A stretch of 6,701 nt of DNA from Gammaproteobacteria bacterium (lineage in GTDB: Bacteria; Pseudomonadota; Gammaproteobacteria; Enterobacterales; Alteromonadaceae). The first letter of the stretch is position 1; each line of letters starts with the position of its first letter. Below are positions 1-6,119 of the stretch, piece after piece. The notes under the pieces were generated by a model. It was not told where the DNA came from and made no database searches. It was given only the letters and a program-made list of their open reading frames with translations. Both the position numbers and the translations under genes were made by a program. Location of the stretch: positions 1-6,701 of the forward strand of contig JAIXSW010000025.1 in assembly GCA_027484495.1 (NCBI GenBank), read 5' to 3'.

Positions 1-412
1 GGTGTAAACTGAGTAATTGTTGCAAACTTAGCCGGCCGGTCGGGTCACTCGGTTGCTCCAACTGCGCTTGCCAGTGCGAGCCGGGCAAACTGACCAAGGT
101 GATGGCGCTTTCCAGCATATAAGGAATAGTAAACAGAAAATCACGCTGCCGCGTGGGTGTCTTACGCAGCCACGGGATACAGGCGTTGCCGGCGGTCTTG
201 GTCCATTCGCGTGCGCGGTTACGGCTGATCTCGACCAGAGAGTACGGGGACGGGTATTGTTGCAGAATACGCAGTAAAATTTGCGCTTCAACCGGTTGTT
301 GACCGGCCCTGGGCTGCAGGCTGGCCAGGGTGTCGACCAGCTGTAGTGGCTCAGCTTGGGCCCAGTGCCAGGGAAGCAGCAAACACAGGCAGTAACAGTG
401 GAACCACTTCAT
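1..412 (-). CDS. Exported solute-binding-protein-like protein (family 3 / TIGR02285-like), N-terminal part
   Basis: The frame is open from the ATG at 412 to the window edge (137 codons seen); the C-terminus is cut off by the window. GGAGGT (423-418) lies 5 bases before the ATG and fixes the start. Residues 1-20 form a Sec signal peptide (K2, hydrophobic core CLCLLLPW, AQA before E21), so the mature protein should be periplasmic. Residues 77-100 carry NACIPWL, KTPTRQR and FLFTIPYML. This resembles the stretch in extracellular solute-binding proteins where a conserved Cys is followed by a K-T-x-x-R-x-x-x-F-x-x-x-x-P pattern. TIGR02285 proteins are a plausible home, from memory and untested. Such proteins look like amino-acid-binding receptors but often lack a transporter next to them. 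It lies 45 bases downstream of the four-helix membrane protein on the same strand, so cotranscription is likely. Ligand unknown. Confidence 0.72.
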   Translation of the reverse strand, partial: MKWFHCYCLCLLLPWHWAQAEPLQLVDTLASLQPRAGQQPVEAQILLRILQQYPSPYSLVEISRNRAREWTKTAGNACIPWLRKTPTRQRDFLFTIPYMLESAITLVSLPGSHWQAQLEQPSDPTGRLSLQQLLSLH

Positions 413-457
413 TCAGGACCTCCGTCAGACCACCGGCGTCCCGCCTGTCCTGCCGCA

Positions 458-808
458 TCAGTTCCGGGATTGATGCTGCTTTTTCAGTTTAACCAATTGC
501 TGAATACACAGCAGGTATGCGATTAGAAAACCCAGATTCATGCCGCCAATTGCGCGTTCTGTAATAGGCCAGCCATAGAGTTGGGTAAACAGTTTGACCA
601 GCGTCGCCAACATCACCGCGAATACAACACTGAGCATAGTTTGGCTTTGAACAAACTGCACCAGATAGGCGAGGCCGAGGCTCATCAGCATGTATTGCAA
701 ATGCAGCGGGTCCTGATAAACCGTGCCTTTAGTCACGCCGACATACAGCAGACAAAACAAAAAACTCAGTAAAAAACAATAGGCGAGGTAACGGGTGGCG
801 TTGAGCAT
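458..808 (-). CDS. Small four-helix membrane protein, uncharacterised
   Basis: A 116-residue protein starts at the ATG at 808. GGGAG (819-815) sits 6 bases upstream; an upstream in-frame ATG at 844 would add 12 residues but has no clear ribosome site. Four hydrophobic stretches are visible: about residues 6-26 (FLLSFLFCLLYVGV), 39-54, 57-77 (MLSVVFAVMLATLV) and 87-107 (MNLGFLIAYLLC). The tail is short and strongly polar/basic (KLKKQHQSRN). No catalytic motif or recognised family was seen. It precedes the solute-binding-like gene by 45 bases and probably shares its transcript. The hydrophobic periodicity, strong Shine-Dalgarno and tight packing argue that it is real. Function unknown. Confidence 0.75.
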   Translation of the reverse strand: MLNATRYLAYCFLLSFLFCLLYVGVTKGTVYQDPLHLQYMLMSLGLAYLVQFVQSQTMLSVVFAVMLATLVKLFTQLYGWPITERAIGGMNLGFLIAYLLCIQQLVKLKKQHQSRN

Positions 809-844
809 GATGAGCTCCCTGAACGAAAAGCCGCAGTATGCCAA

Positions 845-891
845 AAATCAGCGCCCTCTGCCGCACTTCCATTGTGTCAGCGCGCTGATTT
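845..891. repeat. Inverted repeat and TCAGCGC half-sites in the divergent intergenic region
   Basis: AAATCAGCGC (845-854) and GCGCTGATTT (882-891) are perfect 10-base inverted arms 27 bases apart. The right arm overlaps a perfect 12-base palindrome, TCAGCGCGCTGA (877-888), so TCAGCGC occurs twice directly (848-854, 877-883) and once inverted (882-888). The element lies between two divergent genes starting at 808 and 918, where an operator would be expected. No convincing -35/-10 pair was found on either strand. A shared operator is inferred, not shown. Confidence 0.4.
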
Positions 892-917
892 ACTATCAGC
901 CACAGTGAGGAGGCTTG

Positions 918-1226
918 ATGCAAACAGTGATCACCGCGATTTTTTTTCTGGCTGCTTTGGTGCTGTTATTGGCAACAGTGTTGGCCCCCGTGTATCTGAT
1001 CTGCAAAAGTCTGCAGCAGCTCTATCCACGCTATTTTCCGTGGCCAGCCTGGCGCTGGACGGGTATCTGCCTGCTGCTGGCGCTTGGTTACAGCGCCTGG
1101 CAGCACAGCTTTGATGATATTTGGCGGCTGACACAAAGCCTGTTGATTGGGTCTTTGGGTTCCGCCGCGGTGCTATTACCGCTGGCGGGAATGTGGCGCT
1201 GGTGGCGCCTGCTCCGGCCCGAGTGA
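918..1226 (+). CDS. Small three-helix membrane protein, uncharacterised
   Basis: A 102-residue protein starts at the ATG at 918, four bases after GAGGAGG (907-913). The TTG at 915 is too close to that site to be the start. Hydrophobic segments lie at about residues 4-27 (FFLAALVLLLATVLAPVYLI), 47-61 (WTGICLLLALGYSAW) and 72-92 (SLLIGSLGSAAVLLPLAGMW). The loops are rich in Trp, Arg and Tyr, and the C-terminus is basic (RWWRLLRPE). No known domain was recognised. It diverges from the 808-458 membrane protein and converges with the 1481-1272 frame. A run of eight T (940-947) encodes part of the first helix. Role unknown. Confidence 0.72.
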   Translation: MQTVITAIFFLAALVLLLATVLAPVYLICKSLQQLYPRYFPWPAWRWTGICLLLALGYSAWQHSFDDIWRLTQSLLIGSLGSAAVLLPLAGMWRWWRLLRPE

Positions 1227-1232
1227 CACCTG

Positions 1233-1281
1233 CAGCGCTGACAGGAGGAGTGGTTCAGTGTTGTGAAATTGTCAGTTGCTG
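1233..1281. repeat. Imperfect inverted repeat between convergent genes
   Basis: CAGCGCTGACA (1233-1243) can pair with TGTCAGTTGCTG (1270-1281) through CTGACA/TGTCAG and CAGC/GCTG, with a small bulge and a 26-base loop. It fills the 45-base gap between the convergent stops at 1226 and 1272 and runs into the end of the minus gene. A two-way transcription end is possible, but there is no T-tract on either side and the loop is long, so the call is weak. Confidence 0.22.
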
Positions 1282-1481
1282 AGCAGTAGCGTCAGTAACA
1301 TGCCGGCCGTCAGACCCAATGCAAAAGCGCCGCCAATCCATAACGACATCCGCGGCAGCGGCCCGGTCGGATTCAGTTCGTCGGAGTTGTCGGCGCGTGC
1401 CAGCAATTGCTCACGGTCGATGACAAAAGCTGCGGCCAGCGCTTTACAGGTTTCCAGCGAACCAACGCCCTGCATTGTCAT
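1272..1481 (-). CDS. Short protein: half of an Xre-type HTH plus C-terminal membrane anchor; possibly a remnant
   Basis: This is a 69-residue frame from the ATG at 1481 (a GTG at 1490 or ATG at 1475 are alternatives). Residues 5-27 contain GSLETCKALAAAFVIDREQL. This resembles the last helices of Xre/HTH_3 domains, typically S-L-E-T-L-x-x-L-A-x-x-x-x-V-x-x-x-x-L. A polar Asn/Asp/Pro linker follows, then one membrane helix near the C-terminus (about 47-68, WIGGAFALGLTAGMLLTLLL). The recognition half of an HTH is absent. The frame is closed by a TGA eight codons upstream of the GTG at 1490, and the other minus frames upstream encode nothing HTH-like. No Shine-Dalgarno precedes any start. It may be a decayed membrane-anchored regulator or a genuine short protein. 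The start lies inside the nested dyad at 1471-1523. Confidence 0.5.
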   Translation of the reverse strand: MTMQGVGSLETCKALAAAFVIDREQLLARADNSDELNPTGPLPRMSLWIGGAFALGLTAGMLLTLLLSN

Positions 1482-1523
1482 GGCGTGCACTGTCAGCTGA
1501 CAGTGATGCTGTCATGTAATGCA
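1471..1523. repeat. Nested dyad centred on an 18-base perfect palindrome
   Basis: CACTGTCAGCTGACAGTG (1488-1505) is a perfect palindrome. Outside it, TGCATTGTCATG (1471-1482) faces CATGTAATGCA (1513-1523), complementary apart from one extra base and one mismatch. The whole forms a roughly 53-base interrupted dyad. The half-site TGTCA occurs at 1476-1480, 1491-1495 and 1510-1514, and inverted (TGACA) at 1498-1502. It covers the possible starts of the minus gene (1490, 1481, 1475) and lies about 95 bases before the -10 of the M14 gene. It could be an operator between divergent genes, an RNA hairpin, or a relic of a small repeat element. The CTGT-ACAG spacing is 6, not the 8 of a LexA box. Confidence 0.6.
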
Positions 1524-1576
1524 ATGATTAATAACAAAAAATGCTTCGTGATGCCAGCGCTGTTCCCATCGGCCTG

Positions 1577-1604
1577 TTTTCCGTCCGCGCGGCGATGGTA
1601 TAGT
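1577..1604 (+). promoter_or_regulatory. Extended -10 sigma70-type promoter for the M14-dsbA-like pair
   Basis: TGGTATAGT (1596-1604) is an extended -10 element: TG, one base, then a hexamer matching TATAAT at five of six positions. The -35 is poor (TTTTCC, 1577-1582, spacer 16), as is common with extended -10 promoters. Transcription would begin near 1611, giving a leader of about 30 bases before the ATG at 1641. It therefore argues against any start upstream of 1611 for the M14 gene. Confidence 0.55.
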
Positions 1605-1640
1605 ACGGCTTTGTTTTTTCCTGCTCCGGAGCTTCCTGTG

Positions 1641-2603
1641 ATGACTGAATCTGTGCAACGTATTTACGCTATTGGTACTGTTGGCACCCCTTGGGGCGCT
1701 GCGGAAAGAGCTGTGTGGCTCAGCCTGCAGCCGGTCAAACGCAGTTATCAGACCGAAGTCTTAGCGCCGTTGCAGCAGCTGCTGACGACTGCCGCGCTGG
1801 CGGAATGCGCTGAACTGCTGTGTTACGGCACGCTCGATTACAGTTCGCACCAGCTTGGTACTTATCCGCTCTATGCCGTGAAAAGCCGCCAGTTTGATAG
1901 CAGTAAACCGCTGTTATTAGTCACCGGCGGTGTGCACGGTTATGAAACCAGTGGCGTGCAGGGCGCGCTGCTGTTTATCCGCGAGCATTTTGCCCGCTAT
2001 GCCGCACAGGCCAACCTGTTGGTACTGCCATGTATCAGCCCCTGGGGTTATGAAACCATCAACCGCTGGAACCCGGACGCTGTCGATCCGAACCGGTCTT
2101 TTGTTGCCGGCGGGCCATCGCAGGAAGCCAACGCGGTGCTGGCATTACTGAGCCAATTCCCGGCGCCGCTGGTGCATATCGATTTGCACGAAACCACCGA
2201 TTCAGATAACAGCGAATTCCGGCCGGCCAAAGCGGCGCGCGACGGCACTGTGAATACCAACTGGAATATTCCGGACGGGTTTTATCTGGTTGGGGACACT
2301 GCAAAACCGCAGCCGGAATTTCAGCGTGTGATGATTGAAGCCGTCGGCAAAATCACCCATGTGGCGGAAGCCGATGAGAATGGCTGCTTGATTGGCGAAG
2401 CCCTGCAGCAATTTGGCGTGGTCAATTATCCGAAAAAATCACTGGGCCTGTGCGGCGGTATGACCGATGCGGTTTATGTCACCACGACCGAAGTGTATCC
2501 GGACAGCCCGCGCGCCACACCGTTGCAATGCAATCAGGCGCAGGTCGCGGTGATTTGCGCCGGCTTTGATTACGCCTTAGCGGCGACCGGGAGCGCGGTA
2601 TGA
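1641..2603 (+). CDS. M14-family zinc metallocarboxypeptidase-like protein
   Basis: This 320-residue protein is expected to use one Zn ion to cleave a C-terminal residue or an amide-linked side group; its substrate is unknown. Visible signatures are HGYE (H99, E102) as first and second Zn ligands, DPNRSF (149-154) with N151/R152 in the place of the substrate-carboxylate pair, and HIDLHE (179-184) with H183 as the likely third ligand. TTTEVYP (281-287) supplies E284 as candidate catalytic Glu. The compact form recalls the REP34-like or AstE/AspA-like branches rather than secreted digestive carboxypeptidases. There is no signal peptide, so it should be cytoplasmic. The frame is open upstream to 1407, but the promoter at 1596-1604 and GGAG (1628-1631) favour ATG 1641 (GTG 1638 is possible). 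Its stop overlaps the next start (ATGA), implying coupled translation. Confidence 0.85.
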   Translation: MTESVQRIYAIGTVGTPWGAAERAVWLSLQPVKRSYQTEVLAPLQQLLTTAALAECAELLCYGTLDYSSHQLGTYPLYAVKSRQFDSSKPLLLVTGGVHGYETSGVQGALLFIREHFARYAAQANLLVLPCISPWGYETINRWNPDAVDPNRSFVAGGPSQEANAVLALLSQFPAPLVHIDLHETTDSDNSEFRPAKAARDGTVNTNWNIPDGFYLVGDTAKPQPEFQRVMIEAVGKITHVAEADENGCLIGEALQQFGVVNYPKKSLGLCGGMTDAVYVTTTEVYPDSPRATPLQCNQAQVAVICAGFDYALAATGSAV

Positions 2604-3295
2604 CCCGGCTGCGGATTGATTTAGTCTCAGATATCGCCTGCCCCTGGTGCGCCATCGGTTATGCCCGCTTGCAGCAAGCGTTGCAGAGTTTACACGGCGC
2701 TATTGAAGTGGATTTACACTGGCGCGCTTTTGAACTGAACCCGGATCCGGCGTTAGTGCCAGAGCCCATTCTGCCAGCACTGTGCCGTAAATATGGTGTA
2801 CCAGAGGCGCAAATGCAGCAGTCGCAGCAGATGCTGATGCAGCTGGCGGCCGGGCTTGGTTTGAATTTCAGTGGCATGGAGCAGCGGCTGACCTGCAACA
2901 CCTTTGACGCGCACCGGCTGCTGAAATGGGCGGCGGCTACTTATCCGGCCGCATCGGCGCAAACTTTATCAGCGCAAAGCGTATCGGCACAAACGGCGCT
3001 GAAACTGGCGTTGTTTGAGGCCTATTTTGGCCGTGCCGAACAAATCAGCGAACATGATGTGCTGCTGCGCTGTGTCGAAGCGGCAGGGCTGGATACTGAT
3101 GCTGCGGCGCAAGTGCTAAAGTCGACGCAGTTTGCGGATGAAGTGCGTGCCGAAGAAGCGGCCTATCAGCAAGCCGGCATCAGCTCAGTACCGGCTTTTG
3201 TGATCAATCAGCGTTATCTGATCTCTGGTGCGCAGGAGCCGGCACAGCTGGCACAAACATTAAAACAAATCGCCGCCGAAGCTGCCGGCGCCTGA
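2600..3295 (+). CDS. DsbA family oxidoreductase, FrnE-like
   Basis: This 231-residue thioredoxin-fold protein belongs to the DSBA / 2-hydroxychromene-2-carboxylate isomerase-like group. The active site is SDIACPWCAIG (10-20), with the redox pair C14/C17. NTFDAHRLLKWA (100-111) in the helical insertion and GISSVPAF (193-200) with cis-Pro P198 are family hallmarks; SGAQ (209-212) closes the fold. No signal peptide is present, so it should act in the cytoplasm as a thiol-disulfide oxidoreductase or isomerase; FrnE relatives are linked to oxidative-stress defence. The start is fixed by the ATGA overlap with the M14 gene, and the two are almost certainly one operon. The loop at 112-134 is longer than usual for the family, carrying SAQTL, SAQSV and SAQTA in tandem. 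A hairpin begins over the last codons and may end the transcript. Confidence 0.9.
   Translation: MTRLRIDLVSDIACPWCAIGYARLQQALQSLHGAIEVDLHWRAFELNPDPALVPEPILPALCRKYGVPEAQMQQSQQMLMQLAAGLGLNFSGMEQRLTCNTFDAHRLLKWAAATYPAASAQTLSAQSVSAQTALKLALFEAYFGRAEQISEHDVLLRCVEAAGLDTDAAAQVLKSTQFADEVRAEEAAYQQAGISSVPAFVINQRYLISGAQEPAQLAQTLKQIAAEAAGA
2954..2998 (+). repeat. Three in-frame 15-base imperfect tandem units inside the dsbA-like gene
   Basis: The units at 2954-2968, 2969-2983 and 2984-2998 read TCGGCGCAAACTTTA, TCAGCGCAAAGCGTA and TCGGCACAAACGGCG. They encode SAQTL, SAQSV and SAQTA (residues 119-133). The units have diverged at several bases but keep Ser-Ala-Gln. They lie in the helical insertion between the NTFDAHRL motif and LALFEAYF, where relatives usually have a short loop. 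Confidence 0.7.
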
Positions 3296-3316
3296 TCCGG
3301 CGCCGCGTTTCTGTTA
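3286..3316 (+). terminator. Possible intrinsic terminator after the dsbA-like gene
   Basis: CGGCGCC (3286-3292) pairs perfectly with GGCGCCG (3299-3305) around a six-base loop (TGATCC) that contains the stop codon. The tract after the stem is only moderately T-rich (CGTTTCTGTTATTT). The stem is strong and all GC. It sits exactly at the end of the two-gene unit, which favours termination, but the weak U-tract leaves efficiency in doubt. Confidence 0.45.
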
Positions 3317-3374
3317 TTTCAACGCAGCCAGATTGCACTTAAGCGCAGTCTGCTGCGGATGACAAAAATAATGA

Positions 3375-3403
3375 GTGACCTCACATTTATTTTTCATTAT
3401 GTT
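3375..3403 (+). promoter_or_regulatory. Weak promoter candidate for the M1 peptidase gene
   Basis: GTGACC (3375-3380) and TATGTT (3398-3403) each match the sigma70 hexamers at four of six positions, with an ideal 17-base spacer. They lie in the most AT-rich part of the 3296-3485 gap. The leader would be about 75 bases. No better pair was found, but alternatives cannot be excluded by eye. Confidence 0.33.
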
Positions 3404-3438
3404 AACCACTACGAATCTCCCATTTGATCGTCACCGCG

Positions 3439-3452
3439 GCAGCTTTTGCTGC
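3439..3452 (+). other. Short leader hairpin ahead of the M1 peptidase ribosome site
   Basis: GCAGC (3439-3443), TTTT, GCTGC (3448-3452) is a perfect 5-base stem with a four-base loop, ending 17 bases before AAGGA (3470-3474). A similar small stem, CGCAG-TCTG-CTGCG, lies at 3344-3357. No riboswitch or attenuator signature was recognised. The rest of 3296-3485 holds no supportable gene. Confidence 0.25.
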
Positions 3453-3485
3453 ACAGCTGTATGACCCGCAAGGATTTTGACCCTG

Positions 3486-6119
3486 ATGACCTACTTATTC
3501 TCAAAAACACGGCTGGCTTTGGCTGTGACTACTGCTTTGTTTTGTTCAACTGCGCTTTTTTCTGCGGGCAGCACTGCCGCCAGCCCTGTTGAGCGCGATG
3601 TATTGCCGGCCGGCGCCAGCCCGCAGTTGTATCAACTGACCATTGATCCGGATTTACAGAAACTGACCTTTCAGGGCGAACTGACGCTGGATTTTAACGC
3701 CACGCAGGCGCTCGATGAGCTGATACTCAACGCGCTGGATTTAACCATCATCGACGCCAGCCTCGATGGTAAAAAGGTCGACACCGAAGTCGTCGCTGAA
3801 ACACAAAGAGTGCACTTCAAAGCGCCGGTCAGCGCTGGCAAACACCAGCTGCGCGTGCGGTATCAGGGCAAAATTTACGAACAGTCAGCCGGTTTGTTTG
3901 TTACGGATTACAGCAAAGCCGATGGCAGCAGCGGCCGGATGTTGTCCAGCCAGTTTGAGCCGGGCGATGCGCGTAAACTGGCGCCGATGTGGGATGAGCC
4001 TTCACACAAAGCCATCTTCAAAATCAGTATTATTGAGCCCAAAGGCCAACTGGCCTTGTCGAATATGCCAGAACAGCGCCGCCAGCCATTAGCGGATGGT
4101 CGCGCCCGGGTTGATTTTGCCCCGAGCGTGAAAATGAGCAGTTACCTGTTGTATGTCGGCGCCGGTGATTATGAGCGCATTTCCGGGCGATCCGGCGGTA
4201 TTGAACATGGTGTGGTGGCGAAAAAAGGTGATGCCGTCAAAGGCACTTTTGCCTTAAACGCTTCCTATCAGCTGCTGGATTATTACAACGACTATTTCGG
4301 GGTGCAGTACCCGTTACCGAAGCTGGATCACATCGCCGTACCGGGTGCCGGTGGTTTTGGCGCGATGGAAAACTGGGGCGCCGTGATGTATTTCGAAGGC
4401 ACTCTATTGCTCGACCCGCAATTCTCCAACACCAGCGACAAGCAGGAAGTGTTTGCCGTGGTCGGCCACGAAATGGCCCACCAATGGTTTGGCAATATTG
4501 TCACGATGCAGTGGTGGGATGATTTGTGGCTGAACGAAGGTTTTGCCTCCTGGATGGAATCCAAAGCCAGTCAGCATTTTTATCCGCAGTGGCATGCTGA
4601 ATTAGGCGCCGTTGGCTCACGCAATTACGCCATGTTCCAGGATGCGCAGGAAACGACCCACCCAATCGTGCAGCCGGTACGCAATCTGGCAGAAGCCAAT
4701 GCGGCTTTTGACGGCATTACCTACTCCAAAGGTCTATCGGTTATCACCATGCTGGAAGCTTATCTCGGCGAGGAGGCGTTTCGCGCCGGTGTCCGCGCTT
4801 ATATGCAAAAACACCAGTATGGTAATACAGTGACCAGCGACTTGTGGCAGGCCTTAGCGCAGGCATCAGGCCGGCCGGTTGAAACCATCGCCAAAGATTT
4901 TACCAACCAGATTGGCGTGCCTTTAATCACGGCCGTCAAAGCGGAATGTCAGCAGGGCAATACAACGCTGACCTTAACGCAAGGCCGTTTTGGTCTCGAT
5001 GCTGCATCAAAACAACCGCAACAATGGACAGTGCCGGTGACCGCGCAAGTGGCCGGTCAAGCCGCCGCCCGCGCTGAAATTCGCGGTGATGCACCGCAAA
5101 CCATGACGGTGCCGGGTTGTGGGGCTGTTACGGTCAACGCCGGCCAGACCGGTTACTACCGGGTTGACTACAGCGACGCGCTGTTCGCCGACGTGGTGAA
5201 AGGTTTTGCCCGGTTACCGGCGGTAGATCAGCTGGGTTTGTTAAAAGACAGCGTGTCACTGGGTTACGCCGGTTACAGCGACATCAGCCGCTATCTGGCG
5301 CTGACGCAGCAACTGCCGGCTGACGCCAACCCCATTATTGCCACGGACGTGGTCGAACAACTGGAAGGCTTTACCGACTTATATCGCGGTCTGCCGGGCG
5401 AGCAGGCTTACAAAGCTTTTGCGCTGAAAAAAGCGCAGGCGTTGTTTGCCAAAGTCGGCTGGGAAAAGCAGGCCGGTGAATCCGACAATACCAGTATTTT
5501 GCGCAGCAGCCTGATCGGAGTGCTGGCGGATCTGGGCGATGATGCCGTCATTGCTGAAGCACGTAAAAGATTCGCTGCCAGCCAGACCGATAAATCGGTA
5601 TTACCCGGCGATCTGTATGGCGTCGTGCTGAAAATTGTCGGGACTCAGGCTACAGCTGCAGACTTTGCTCAGCTGAAAACGCTGGCTGCCAATACCAGTA
5701 ACAGCACGGAAAAACGTCGTTTGCTGGGTGCGCTGGCTTCCGCCAAAGACGCTGCACTGGCGAAACAGGCATTGGCATTAATTCTGACCGATTTAACGCC
5801 AAAACAATTTGGCCCGGGTTTATTAAACCGCGTGGCGCTGGAACATACCCAGTTGGCGTACGATTTTTACCTGGCGAACCAGGCGGCTTTTGATGAGCGC
5901 TTAGACCCGCTGCGTCGTGACGGTTTTGATGCGTCGCTGTTGGGCGCTGCCCGCGATGCGGCCACAGCGAGCTTGCTGCGGCAAAAAGCGTCGACTGCCA
6001 CGACCAAGCCGGTAAAAACCGCATATCAGGAAGCTGCCGCCGGCATTGAACGCCGGCTGGATCGGGTCAAACGCATCCCGGCGCAGGTCGACGCCTGGCT
6101 GAAAACGCAGCAGCTGTGA
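3486..6119 (+). CDS. Secreted M1 family zinc aminopeptidase
   Basis: This 877-residue protein removes N-terminal residues from peptides, probably in the periplasm or outside the cell. Residues 1 to about 32 form a Sec signal peptide (KTR, then a long Ala/Leu/Thr-rich core; a cut near STAA-SP is likely). Numbering from the ATG: an N-terminal beta domain with QFEPGDAR (156-163) and WDEP (169-172), GAMEN (292-296) that holds the substrate amino end, and HEMAH (328-332) followed 19 residues later by E351 in NEGFA. These supply the three Zn ligands and catalytic E329. Y413 in ITYSKG is the likely transition-state Tyr. GYYRVDY (556-562) leads into the helical ERAP1-like C-terminal domain. Length and order are normal for M1. 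AAGGA (3470-3474) is 11 bases before ATG 3486; TTG 3477 is too close and CTG 3483 is conceivable. The stop overlaps the next gene. Confidence 0.93.
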   Translation: MTYLFSKTRLALAVTTALFCSTALFSAGSTAASPVERDVLPAGASPQLYQLTIDPDLQKLTFQGELTLDFNATQALDELILNALDLTIIDASLDGKKVDTEVVAETQRVHFKAPVSAGKHQLRVRYQGKIYEQSAGLFVTDYSKADGSSGRMLSSQFEPGDARKLAPMWDEPSHKAIFKISIIEPKGQLALSNMPEQRRQPLADGRARVDFAPSVKMSSYLLYVGAGDYERISGRSGGIEHGVVAKKGDAVKGTFALNASYQLLDYYNDYFGVQYPLPKLDHIAVPGAGGFGAMENWGAVMYFEGTLLLDPQFSNTSDKQEVFAVVGHEMAHQWFGNIVTMQWWDDLWLNEGFASWMESKASQHFYPQWHAELGAVGSRNYAMFQDAQETTHPIVQPVRNLAEANAAFDGITYSKGLSVITMLEAYLGEEAFRAGVRAYMQKHQYGNTVTSDLWQALAQASGRPVETIAKDFTNQIGVPLITAVKAECQQGNTTLTLTQGRFGLDAASKQPQQWTVPVTAQVAGQAAARAEIRGDAPQTMTVPGCGAVTVNAGQTGYYRVDYSDALFADVVKGFARLPAVDQLGLLKDSVSLGYAGYSDISRYLALTQQLPADANPIIATDVVEQLEGFTDLYRGLPGEQAYKAFALKKAQALFAKVGWEKQAGESDNTSILRSSLIGVLADLGDDAVIAEARKRFAASQTDKSVLPGDLYGVVLKIVGTQATAADFAQLKTLAANTSNSTEKRRLLGALASAKDAALAKQALALILTDLTPKQFGPGLLNRVALEHTQLAYDFYLANQAAFDERLDPLRRDGFDASLLGAARDAATASLLRQKASTATTKPVKTAYQEAAAGIERRLDRVKRIPAQVDAWLKTQQL

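Noticed and set aside
28..291. Minus-strand 87-residue frame and its plus-strand antisense near the left edge
   Set aside because: The overlapping minus frame from 412 has a signal peptide, strong ribosome site and family-like motifs, so these are shadows.
1488..1505. LexA (SOS) box reading of CTGT...ACAG in the palindrome
   Set aside because: The spacing between CTGT and ACAG is 6 bases; gammaproteobacterial LexA boxes need 8.
1407..1640. N-terminal extension of the M14 gene to an ATG at 1407
   Set aside because: The added 78 residues look like translated non-coding DNA and overlap the antisense frame and the dyad. The promoter at 1596-1604 and GGAG at 1628 support ATG 1641.
3359..3427. 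A 22-codon upstream reading frame in the M1 leader (MTKIMSDLTFIF...)
   Set aside because: No ribosome site, no leader-peptide codon bias, and it overlaps the best promoter candidate.
3461..3592. ATG at 3461 opening a different frame across the M1 start
   Set aside because: It has no Shine-Dalgarno, gives a short Cys-rich nonsense product and would clash with the clear M1 signal peptide.
2219..4880. Recurrent GGCCGG/CCGGCC words
   Set aside because: They occur at Ala-Gly and Arg-Pro codons in several genes and reflect codon use; no array or regular spacing was seen.
5650..6024. Long minus-strand open frames inside the M1 gene
   Set aside because: They are antisense to a well-supported coding region, with low-complexity Arg/Pro-rich translations and no ribosome sites.
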